The translations under genes were made by a program, and so were the position numbers. This document shows positions 14,133-20,222 of a DNA stretch of 20,222 nucleotides, piece after piece. Each line of letters begins with the position of its first letter. Position 1 is the stretch's first letter. The notes beneath the pieces are model-generated. The model was not told where the DNA came from. It did not search any database and worked only from the letters and a program-made list of their open reading frames with translations. The DNA comes from an uncultured Clostridia bacterium (GTDB lineage: Bacteria; Bacillota_I; Bacilli_A; RF39; UBA660): positions 1-20,222 of the forward strand of contig CAMNBS010000013.1 of the NCBI GenBank assembly GCA_946533175.1. Reading direction: 5' to 3'.

Positions 14133-14161
14133 TTGCATATTTATTAAAAAATATATAGAAT
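14133..14161 (+). promoter_or_regulatory. Probable promoter for frr
   Basis: TTGCAT (14133-14138) and TAGAAT (14156-14161) are 17 nt apart, in the gap between yqeH and frr. An overlapping TATAAT lies at 14161-14166 but has no -35 at correct distance. AT-rich context lowers certainty. Confidence 0.45.
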
Positions 14162-14182
14162 ATAATTAGAAAGAGAGAAATT

Positions 14183-14728
14183 ATGGAAGAAGAAATTTTA
14201 AATGAAGTTGAAGAAGGTTGTGAAAAAGCTTTAAATAGTTTATTAGAAAGATTTAAAACAGTTCGTACAGGTAGAGCAAATCCTAGCAGTCTTGACAAAG
14301 TTATGGTTAATTATTATGGTGCTTTAACACCATTAAAGAGTTTAGCGAATATCTCTGTTCCAGAAGCAAGACAATTATTAATTAAACCATTTGATCGTGG
14401 AGCTTTATCTGGAATAGAAAAAGCTATATATGAAGCTAATTTGGGTTATACACCCAATAATGATGGGGAAAGTATTCGTATTGTAATACCACCTCTTACG
14501 GAGGATCGAAGACGTGATCTTGTTCGCCAAGTAAAAGCCATGGCTGAAGAAAGTAAAGTTGCTGTTCGTAATGCTAGACGTGATGGAATGGATTTAATTA
14601 AAACAAGTGAATTGCCAGAAGATCAAGAAAAAAAATTAGAAAGTGATATTCAAAATATTATTAATAAATATAATAAGAAAATTGATGATGAGGTTGAAGG
14701 TAAAGAAAGTGATTTAATGAGTGTTTAG
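14183..14728 (+). CDS. frr: Ribosome recycling factor
   Basis: A 181-residue protein, close to the family's 185, with conserved segments 'FKTVRTGRANPSSLDKVMVNYYG', 'LTEDRRRDLVRQVKAMAEESKVAVRNARRD' (read in parts) and a C-terminal helix. Frr splits post-termination ribosomes with EF-G. It is usually next to pyrH (and tsf); here neither is adjacent and it is instead followed, 28 nt later, by an M3-like peptidase gene. AAAGAGAG precedes the ATG. Confidence 0.98.
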   Translation: MEEEILNEVEEGCEKALNSLLERFKTVRTGRANPSSLDKVMVNYYGALTPLKSLANISVPEARQLLIKPFDRGALSGIEKAIYEANLGYTPNNDGESIRIVIPPLTEDRRRDLVRQVKAMAEESKVAVRNARRDGMDLIKTSELPEDQEKKLESDIQNIINKYNKKIDDEVEGKESDLMSV

Positions 14729-14756
14729 CACTTATTTATAAAAAAGAGGAAAGATA

Positions 14757-15683
14757 ATGAATGAAGAATTAAGTAACATTATTAGGTCGATGTATTTAAC
14801 CTTTTTGAGTAGTAATAATTATGATGTGAAAAGTTATATTATTCAATTTTTTCATTGGCTTAAAATAGAATATCCTAATGATGAAATAGTACGTACTCTT
14901 TATTCAAGAATAATGACCTCTTTAACTCCTAAAGAATTGAATTTGTTAAGAATTAATGCAAATATTTCAGATATTTATCAAAGTCAGTATGTTATTGATA
15001 ACATTGATTATTTAGAAGATACTATTCAAATTGATAAAAAAGGTTCTTTCAAAAAAAGGAATATTCCCTTAACCAAAGAATTAATAAATTATATTTTAGA
15101 ATCTTTTTTGAAAAGTGTTAGTATTGAATTGTATCTTTTTTATAAAAATATGTTACATAATAATCATATTATTTTTAAGACAATGAGAAATAAAGAATCA
15201 TTAGGTAATACTTTTATAATATCAGCTGATGGACCAGAAACTATTATTTTTGTCAATAAATTACATAATATTCATGATTTAATGGTTTTAGTACATGAAC
15301 TAGGACATGCTTATTATTGTTATCTTGGTAATATAAAATTAGAAGAACATCTTACTGTTAAAGAAAAGATAAAGAGTGAAATACCATCAAAATTACTAGA
15401 GAAATTATTTATTCAGTATTTGTGGGATACATGCTTTTATTACCAAGCTAATCAACTTCAAAAAAGATATGATAGTAGTATGCTTTTAGAAAGAGAAAAT
15501 CTTGAAAACTTTGATAATTTAAAATATTTAGTAGGTTCATTTTTAGGAGAAAAACTTTTAGAAAAACGTAAAACTCCAATATATTTAGAAAATACCTTAT
15601 TAATGATTAAAGAAGAAGATTTAAAAACATTATTTGAAATGATATGTAAAAAATCTAGTAAAACGAAAAGAAGAAGTTTATGA
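14757..15683 (+). CDS. Compact M3-like (oligoendopeptidase F-type) zinc metallopeptidase
   Basis: A 308-residue protein with an intact HELGH zinc motif (H180, E181, H184) and a third ligand in 'KSEIPSKLLEKLF' (E208, 24 residues after the second His), the arrangement of peptidase family M3. The stretch 'NTFIISADGPETIIFVNKL' before it resembles the family's substrate-side segment. M3 enzymes are usually near 600 residues; this one lacks most of the N-terminal helical domain but shows no frameshift, and the reading frame starts cleanly at ATG 14757 behind AAGAGGAAA. It has no signal peptide, so a cytoplasmic oligopeptidase is the likely role. Cotranscribed with frr, ending at a hairpin that covers its stop. 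Confidence 0.8.
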   Translation: MNEELSNIIRSMYLTFLSSNNYDVKSYIIQFFHWLKIEYPNDEIVRTLYSRIMTSLTPKELNLLRINANISDIYQSQYVIDNIDYLEDTIQIDKKGSFKKRNIPLTKELINYILESFLKSVSIELYLFYKNMLHNNHIIFKTMRNKESLGNTFIISADGPETIIFVNKLHNIHDLMVLVHELGHAYYCYLGNIKLEEHLTVKEKIKSEIPSKLLEKLFIQYLWDTCFYYQANQLQKRYDSSMLLERENLENFDNLKYLVGSFLGEKLLEKRKTPIYLENTLLMIKEEDLKTLFEMICKKSSKTKRRSL

Positions 15684-15698
15684 ATTAAACTTTTTTTT
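15671..15698 (+). terminator. Short terminator after the M3-like gene
   Basis: AAGTTT (15674-15679) pairs with AAACTT (15687-15692), extendable with one G-T and two A-T pairs, and is followed by eight T (15691-15698). The loop contains the TGA stop. The stem is weak but the T run is good. Confidence 0.6.
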
Positions 15699-15725
15699 GT
15701 AAAAAGAAAAAAAATATGATATTAT
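15697..15725 (+). promoter_or_regulatory. Probable promoter for the 15744 gene
   Basis: TTGTAA (15697-15702) and TATTAT (15720-15725) are 17 nt apart. The start would be near 15732, directly before the AGAGGAAAA ribosome site, giving a leader of about 12 nt. The -35 box sits at the end of the preceding terminator's T run. Confidence 0.5.
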
Positions 15726-15743
15726 TATAATAGAGGAAAATAT

Positions 15744-16211
15744 ATGAAGAAAGTTTTATTAACAATATCATTAATATTATTAGTTATTCTTTTATTTGTG
15801 CCCTTTGTTTTACAAAACTATTTTAGTGATTTATATAGTGAGACCAAAGTAGATAAGAAAAAAGACATTATTCAAATGTTTAATTGCATTCGGGAAAATG
15901 AAACTATTAATACGGCTTTTTTCAATGGAAAGGTATATAGTTTAGAATATATTATTCGTGGAAATTATGCGATGAATGAAGAATTAGGCGATGAAGCTGA
16001 AATAGTAGAAAATGTTAATTTTCTTAATATATTGAAAAAAAATACTGTAGGTATTTATAATGCTGAAAAAGATTATACGAGTTTTAAAATAATAATGGAT
16101 TCAAATAATACAATATCATCGGATTTAAATAATTTAGTTAACAACATAGATAATAATGGCAATTATTATAAAAATATTGGGTATTCTTGTACCGTAACAA
16201 GTAATACATAA
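15744..16211 (+). CDS. Unknown membrane-anchored or secreted protein
   Basis: A 155-residue protein not recognised. An N-terminal hydrophobic segment (about 4-23, MKKVLLTISLILLVILLFV) suits an uncleaved anchor or signal. The rest is polar and predicted to be exposed outside the membrane; it contains two Cys (C48 and one near the C-terminus in 'GYSCTVTSNT') that could pair. The AGAGG ribosome site is in place. It has its own promoter and converges on the gerB-like gene, sharing a hairpin terminator. Confidence 0.7.
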   Translation: MKKVLLTISLILLVILLFVPFVLQNYFSDLYSETKVDKKKDIIQMFNCIRENETINTAFFNGKVYSLEYIIRGNYAMNEELGDEAEIVENVNFLNILKKNTVGIYNAEKDYTSFKIIMDSNNTISSDLNNLVNNIDNNGNYYKNIGYSCTVTSNT

Positions 16212-16238
16212 AAAGAAAACTATGATGGTTTTCTTTTT
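16210..16238. terminator. Bidirectional terminator between the 15744 gene and gerB
   Basis: AAAAAGAAAAC (16210-16220) is the perfect complement of GTTTTCTTTTT (16228-16238), with a 7-nt loop. The arms supply A and T tracts in both directions. They overlap the plus-strand stop (16209-16211) and the minus-strand stop (16220-16222). Confidence 0.8.
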
Positions 16239-17008
16239 AAAATTCTTTGTATCAATGTTTTAATTAATAAAATTATGAAACTTGATAAAAAGAAAAAAGA
16301 TATTAGATATTGAAAAGATAAAATTCCTTCCATTCTTTCAATAAAATCAAGATATTTAATTCTTTTTAAAATATTTACATAAGGATATTCATAAAGATGA
16401 AAAAGCGTTGTTCCCATAATTCCAATAATTAATATTTTGATGGAAAGAAAATTTACCAAAGAAAAGGAATATATTTTTTTATTTAAAGAATAATTAGTTA
16501 AATATTTTATGGCAAGAAAAATAAAAGTATTAAATACGGCAAAAATTAAAAAACTTTGATTTACATGTAGTTCGTTTGTAATATTGTTAAAATTTGAAAT
16601 TTTAAAGTAAAAGATAATTAGAAAAAAAGTAACTATTTTTAAGAATAAATAAAAATAGCTGGCTAATTCTAGTGATTTAATAAAAGTATGATATCCTAGA
16701 TAAGCAAGATAAATACTTAATATTAAAAATGATAAATATATCCAAACGGAAGAATAGTTTTTTAATAAATTATAAGTAATGAAATTAGTTATTTGGGATA
16801 AAGTAATAATCGCCATAGCTAATGCGAGAATAAGTAAAATTATCTCATAAACTTTAGTTATTTTTATTTTAGATAAAACAAAGATAAAAATTAATGAAAT
16901 AATTGTTCCTAATAAAAGATTCGAAATATTTGTTTTTAAAAAGAAAAGTAGGTATATTGCTTCGTTTAAAATAAATGATAAAAGATATATTTCAATTTTT
17001 TTCAACAT
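16220..17008 (-). CDS. GerB-type germination permease, shortened
   Basis: A 262-residue membrane protein with about eight transmembrane helices. The C-terminal 'YPYVNILKRIKYLDFIERMEGIL' carries the family's FIERxE motif, and position after gerA and gerC fits the GerB subunit of a spore germinant receptor, related to APC-type amino-acid transporters. Usual GerB proteins have about 360 residues and ten helices, so roughly 100 residues are missing, probably part of the N-terminal bundle. No frameshift is seen. Of three tandem starts (TTG 17014, ATG 17011, ATG 17008) I chose 17008, 7 nt after GAGG; the choice changes one or two residues. It overlaps gerC by 17 nt. Confidence 0.8.
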   Translation of the reverse strand: MLKKIEIYLLSFILNEAIYLLFFLKTNISNLLLGTIISLIFIFVLSKIKITKVYEIILLILALAMAIITLSQITNFITYNLLKNYSSVWIYLSFLILSIYLAYLGYHTFIKSLELASYFYLFLKIVTFFLIIFYFKISNFNNITNELHVNQSFLIFAVFNTFIFLAIKYLTNYSLNKKIYSFSLVNFLSIKILIIGIMGTTLFHLYEYPYVNILKRIKYLDFIERMEGILSFQYLISFFFLSSFIILLIKTLIQRILKRKPS

Positions 17009-17597
17009 CATCAATCCTCTCTATTTGATTGTCATGAAAAGTGTAATTATCATCAAAAGTAATGGTATTATTTTTATAAATAACACTAGAAAGACTAAAG
17101 GCATGTTTATCTAAAAAGTTTTTAATTACTTCTTCAAAAGAAATATTAATTACATTTTTACTTTCTTGATTAGTAATAATTAATTCTTCTATTTCATCAT
17201 ATTTTGAGTTGTTAAGTACTTCTTCTATGTTTGAAGAAAAAATACATAAAAAATCATTACGAAATTCTTTATTACTTAGGAAATAATGAATTATTTCATT
17301 ATAATCATCATTTTTTAAACTAAAATCTAAAAGAATTAAATCAATATGCGATAGAAATATTTCTTTATTAACTTGAAGTTTAATATTTTTAAAAAGAGTA
17401 GAGATATCTTTAGCTTTTGTTTTTATGACTTGCATTTTAGGGTCATTATTATCTATTTCTTCGATTATTTCAGCATATAGTGTATATTCATTATTACGAC
17501 TAATTCCGATACTTTTGATTATAGCTAAATCATTTAAATCACTATATTTAGTACAACCAGTAAATAAAAGAATAATTAATAAAAATATTTTTTTCAT
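16992..17597 (-). CDS. GerC-type germination lipoprotein, N-terminal domain only
   Basis: A 201-residue protein with a lipoprotein signal ending in LLFTGC (Cys15) and the Ger(x)C opening 'YSDLNDLAIIKSIGIS'. GerC subunits sit outside the spore inner membrane as lipid-anchored parts of the germinant receptor and are usually about 370-400 residues in three domains. This one covers the first part and ends after about 200 residues, then overlaps gerB. The end therefore appears natural, not a frameshift. It starts inside the gerA stop (ATGA, 17597-17594), so translation is coupled. Confidence 0.82.
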   Translation of the reverse strand: MKKIFLLIILLFTGCTKYSDLNDLAIIKSIGISRNNEYTLYAEIIEEIDNNDPKMQVIKTKAKDISTLFKNIKLQVNKEIFLSHIDLILLDFSLKNDDYNEIIHYFLSNKEFRNDFLCIFSSNIEEVLNNSKYDEIEELIITNQESKNVINISFEEVIKNFLDKHAFSLSSVIYKNNTITFDDNYTFHDNQIERIDDVEKN

Positions 17598-19000
17598 GTA
17601 TTACCTCTAATTTTATTATTTGTTAAGAGAGGATTTCTCTTTAATGTTTTATTTTTGGTTTTTATAAAACCATCTTTTTGTTCTTCAATATTAATTGGGG
17701 CAAAAGGATATAGATAATCTTTATCTAAACTTTGAGTATTAGATAAATTAGTAAGTATTAAGATAAAACCAATAAAAATCCCATATAAACCAAAGATGGA
17801 CGATAAAATAATTAGAATAAATCGCCAATAACGAATAGCATTAATAACTTCAATAGATTGGAATACTAATGATGAAATAGCGCTGATAGCAATAACAATA
17901 ATCATAATAGGAGAAATAATTCCCGCACTTACTGCAGCATCTCCTAATACAAGACCACCTAAAATACTTATGGCTGTTCCCATTGAACTGGGAATGCGCA
18001 TATCACTTTCTCTTAATATTTCAAAAGACAAAATCATAATAAATGCTTCAACAAAAGCAGGAAAAGGAACATTAGTTCTTTGAGAAATGAAATTAACTAA
18101 TAAATTAATTGGTATAAAATCAACGTTAAAAGTTGTAATAGCAATGTAATAGCTTGGAAGTAATAAAGATATTATTAAAGCCAATAACCTGATAATTCGA
18201 ATAAAAGTGATATTGATATTTTTTTGATAATAATCATCACTAGTATGAAAATAATCAATAAAGAAACTTGGTAAAATTAAAATATTGGGACTATTATCCG
18301 TAATTATAATTATTTTTCCTTCCAGTAAGGCTTGAGATGCTAAATCAGGTCTTTCTGTTTCTTTAATTGTAGGAAAAAGACTTTTACTTTTACTTAAATA
18401 TTTTTTTAAATAGCTAGAATCAATAATGCCATCAAGATTTATTTTTTTTAAATTATTAATGATTGTATTTTTTATTTGCTCTTTAGCAATATCATTAATA
18501 TACATTACACCTATTTTGGTATTAGTATACTTTCCAATATTCATAGTTTCGATTTTTAATTTATTAGTTTTAATCCTTTTTCTTATTAGTCCAATATTAG
18601 TATTATAATGTTCAATAAAACTATCTTTTGGCCCAGTAATTGTTTTTTCGTATTCCGAAGAAGATATAGAACGGGATAACATTCCAATTGTTTCAATAGA
18701 TAATGCTTGATTATGAATAATTATTATTGTAAATCCATTCATTAAATAATTAATAATTTCATTAACATTATCTGTTTTACTGATATTAATACAAGGTAGA
18801 TGATTATATAAATATGTAAATATATCTTCCTCTTTTGGAATAGATGATAATTTACGAAGAATAAAATCGTTAATTCTTTCACTATTGGTAATGGTTTCAA
18901 TAGATAAAATATTAATTATAGTATCATTAATTTTGATTTTTTTATTGATTAAATCTTGAATATTATTAGTTTTTTCTTTAATTTGGTTTAATAAGTTCAT
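17594..19000 (-). CDS. Spore germination protein GerA
   Basis: A 468-residue GerA-family subunit of a germinant receptor. The soluble N-terminal half (about 1-250) includes 'EGKIIIITDNSPNILILPSFFIDYF' (read in parts) and 'SDDYYQ' just before the membrane part, which has about five helices (from about 265 to 420, with 'INLLVNFISQRTNVPFPAFVEAF' and 'LGGLVLGDAAVSAGI'). GerA-type receptors sense nutrients in the spore inner membrane. I start at ATG 19000 because GGTGAAGTAT is directly upstream; a TTG-type reading could extend it to 19054 but has no ribosome site. First gene of gerA-gerC-gerB. A possible forespore-type promoter lies at 19016-19044. Confidence 0.95.
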   Translation of the reverse strand: MNLLNQIKEKTNNIQDLINKKIKINDTIINILSIETITNSERINDFILRKLSSIPKEEDIFTYLYNHLPCINISKTDNVNEIINYLMNGFTIIIIHNQALSIETIGMLSRSISSSEYEKTITGPKDSFIEHYNTNIGLIRKRIKTNKLKIETMNIGKYTNTKIGVMYINDIAKEQIKNTIINNLKKINLDGIIDSSYLKKYLSKSKSLFPTIKETERPDLASQALLEGKIIIITDNSPNILILPSFFIDYFHTSDDYYQKNINITFIRIIRLLALIISLLLPSYYIAITTFNVDFIPINLLVNFISQRTNVPFPAFVEAFIMILSFEILRESDMRIPSSMGTAISILGGLVLGDAAVSAGIISPIMIIVIAISAISSLVFQSIEVINAIRYWRFILIILSSIFGLYGIFIGFILILTNLSNTQSLDKDYLYPFAPINIEEQKDGFIKTKNKTLKRNPLLTNNKIRGNT

Positions 19001-19039
19001 ATACTTCACCAATATTATTATTGTTTTTTTGGTTAATAA

Positions 19040-19068
19040 TATACACTTTATCAAAAATAAGATATAAT
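19040..19068 (+). promoter_or_regulatory. Sigma-A promoter for the RNA methyltransferase gene
   Basis: TATACA (19040-19045) and a perfect TATAAT (19063-19068) have a 17-nt spacer. The start near 19075 leaves a short leader with TGGAGA before the ATG. The -35 box overlaps the divergent ger upstream region. Confidence 0.6.
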
Positions 19069-19085
19069 GGTATGTGGAGATATTT

Positions 19086-20222
19086 ATGAAATTAGAAATT
19101 ATAAAATTTGATCATTTTGGTCGTGGTATTGCGAAAGATAATGACAAAATTGTTTTTGTACAAAATGCTTTACCTAGAGAAATTGTTGACGTAATAATAA
19201 CTAATTTGAAGAAAAATTATTCAGAAGCAAAAATTAATAAAATAATTAAGGAGAGTAAAGATAGAATACCAAGTATTTGTCCTTTTTATGAAAAATGTGG
19301 AGGATGTCAATTTTTACATACAAATTATGAAGTAGAAAAACAATTTAAAATAAATAAAGCTTGTGAAGTGCTTGGAAGATGTGATCATTTTTATGCAACT
19401 GAAAAACTTAATTATCGAAATAAATGTACTTTACATTATATAGGTAATGATGTTGGCTATTATCAGGAAGGAACTAATAAAGTAATTAGAATTAATCATT
19501 GTTATTTAGTACATGATTTAATCAATATGGTTATTAAAGATATTAGTAGTATTTCTTTTAAACAGTCTGGAGAAATAATTATTAAAGCTAACAATCAAAA
19601 ACTCTTGTTAAATATTAATGGAAATATAACAGAAGATAATTTACAAAAACTTAATTATGTTGATACAATCATTTATAATAACAAGCTTATTAAAGGTGAT
19701 GGATATTTAATTGAAAAAATAAATGGAAAAGATTTTATAATTACAAGTAAAGCATTTTTTCAAGTTAATTTAGAGGGATTACAGCATATTTTGGAAATCA
19801 TAAATCGATTTATTCAAAAAGTACAAATTCAAAAAGTTTTAGATTTATATAGTGGCACTGGCCTTTGGGGAATATTAATAAGTGATAAAGTTGATAATGT
19901 TATTGCTGTTGAAGTAAATAAAGAAGCTTGTCAAAATGCTTTAGAAAATATTAAAAGAAATAATATTCATAATATCAAAGTTATTAACGGAAAAGTTGAA
20001 GATTATATTGATAATTTTAGTAATATTGATTTAGTTATTGTAGATCCTCCAAGATGTGGATTAGATAATAAAACTCGTGAATATTTAAAAAGAATTTCGT
20101 CTAAATATATTATATATATATCTTGTGATATTCAAACTTTAAAACGAGATTTGCAAAATCTTATGGAAAAATATGATTTATTAGAAGTAAATTTAGTCGA
20201 TATGTTTAAAAGAACTTATCAC
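19086..20222 (+). CDS. 23S rRNA (uracil-C5) methyltransferase, RlmD/TrmA family (3' end outside window)
   Basis: The first 379 residues of a class I SAM-dependent methyltransferase. An N-terminal TRAM-like region ('KFDHFGRGIA') is followed by a [4Fe-4S] motif with Cys65, Cys71, Cys74 and probably Cys139. The Rossmann part shows 'VLDLYSGTGLWGI' (SAM binding), 'VDPPRCGLD' (Asp320) and the catalytic Cys347 in 'ISCDIQTLKRD'. Enzymes of this family make 5-methyluridine in rRNA (RlmD, RlmCD) or tRNA; which uridine is modified here cannot be told. The last residues 'DMFKRTYH' match the conserved end of the family, so only a few codons are missing. ATG 19086 follows TGGAGA. Confidence 0.95.
   Translation, partial: MKLEIIKFDHFGRGIAKDNDKIVFVQNALPREIVDVIITNLKKNYSEAKINKIIKESKDRIPSICPFYEKCGGCQFLHTNYEVEKQFKINKACEVLGRCDHFYATEKLNYRNKCTLHYIGNDVGYYQEGTNKVIRINHCYLVHDLINMVIKDISSISFKQSGEIIIKANNQKLLLNINGNITEDNLQKLNYVDTIIYNNKLIKGDGYLIEKINGKDFIITSKAFFQVNLEGLQHILEIINRFIQKVQIQKVLDLYSGTGLWGILISDKVDNVIAVEVNKEACQNALENIKRNNIHNIKVINGKVEDYIDNFSNIDLVIVDPPRCGLDNKTREYLKRISSKYIIYISCDIQTLKRDLQNLMEKYDLLEVNLVDMFKRTYH

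Noticed and set aside
16220..17597. gerC and gerB as frameshifted pseudogenes
   Set aside because: Frames are continuous, overlaps are coupled, ribosome sites are in place and the family motifs at the retained ends are intact; natural shortening is simpler.
17425..18608. Plus-strand open frames at 17425-17610 and 18426-18608
   Set aside because: They are antisense to gerC and gerA and are hydrophobic by base composition only.
1..20222. Mycoplasma-type genetic code (TGA as Trp)
   Set aside because: TGA ends radC, spoIVFA and the M3-like gene at the expected lengths, and Trp codons are TGG.

Overview
The window is about 20 kb of very AT-rich DNA with densely packed, often overlapping genes. 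Proteins are rich in Ile, Lys and Asn. TGA is used as a stop (radC, spoIVFA and the M3-like gene) and Trp is TGG, so this is the standard bacterial code and not a mycoplasma code. An MreCD module, a SpoIVFA/SpoIVFB pair, a GerA/C/B operon, yqeG-yqeH and Gram-positive-type Shine-Dalgarno sites point to a low-GC, endospore-forming Bacillota. The small gene versions and minimal spacing suggest a reduced genome, perhaps one of the small-genome gut Bacilli lineages; that placement is inference.

Layout. 1-509 (-): 5' part of a LysM protein with a degenerate amidase-like N-terminus. 604-4251 (+): SPOR protein (SpoIIB-like), radC, mreC, mreD, spoIVFA, spoIVFB, an order that parallels the Bacillus subtilis spoIIB-maf-radC-mreBCD-minCD-spoIVFAB region but lacks maf, mreB, minC and minD. 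4282-6003 (-): DUF2207 membrane protein. 6139-7315 (+): DUF308 membrane protein and a glucosaminidase-like exoprotein. 7402-10232 (+): a five-gene operon built around an ER/SipW-type signal peptidase, flanked by two membrane-anchored, possibly TasA/camelysin-like proteins and followed by two unknown membrane proteins. 10285-12045 (+): uvrC. 12109-12510 (-): small helical unknown. 12634-14131 (+): yqeG-yqeH. 14183-15683 (+): frr and a compact M3-like metallopeptidase. 15744-16211 (+): anchored unknown. 16220-19000 (-): gerA-gerC-gerB with shortened GerC and GerB. 19086-end (+): RlmD/TrmA-type RNA uracil methyltransferase, cut by the window edge.

How the genes work together. Much of the window concerns the cell envelope and sporulation: septal and engulfment peptidoglycan (SPOR protein, LysM protein, glucosaminidase), the elongation machinery (MreC/D), sigma-K activation (SpoIVFA/B) and the germinant receptor (Ger). 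The rest is housekeeping: repair (RadC, UvrC), ribosome assembly and recycling (YqeH, Frr) and rRNA modification. Convergent gene pairs share hairpins that reach into their stop codons.

No stretch over 300 bases lacks a gene. I see no tRNA, rRNA, CRISPR array, insertion sequence or attachment site. The two most interesting items are the signal-peptidase operon at 7402-10232 and the apparent AUA start codon of the SPOR gene.
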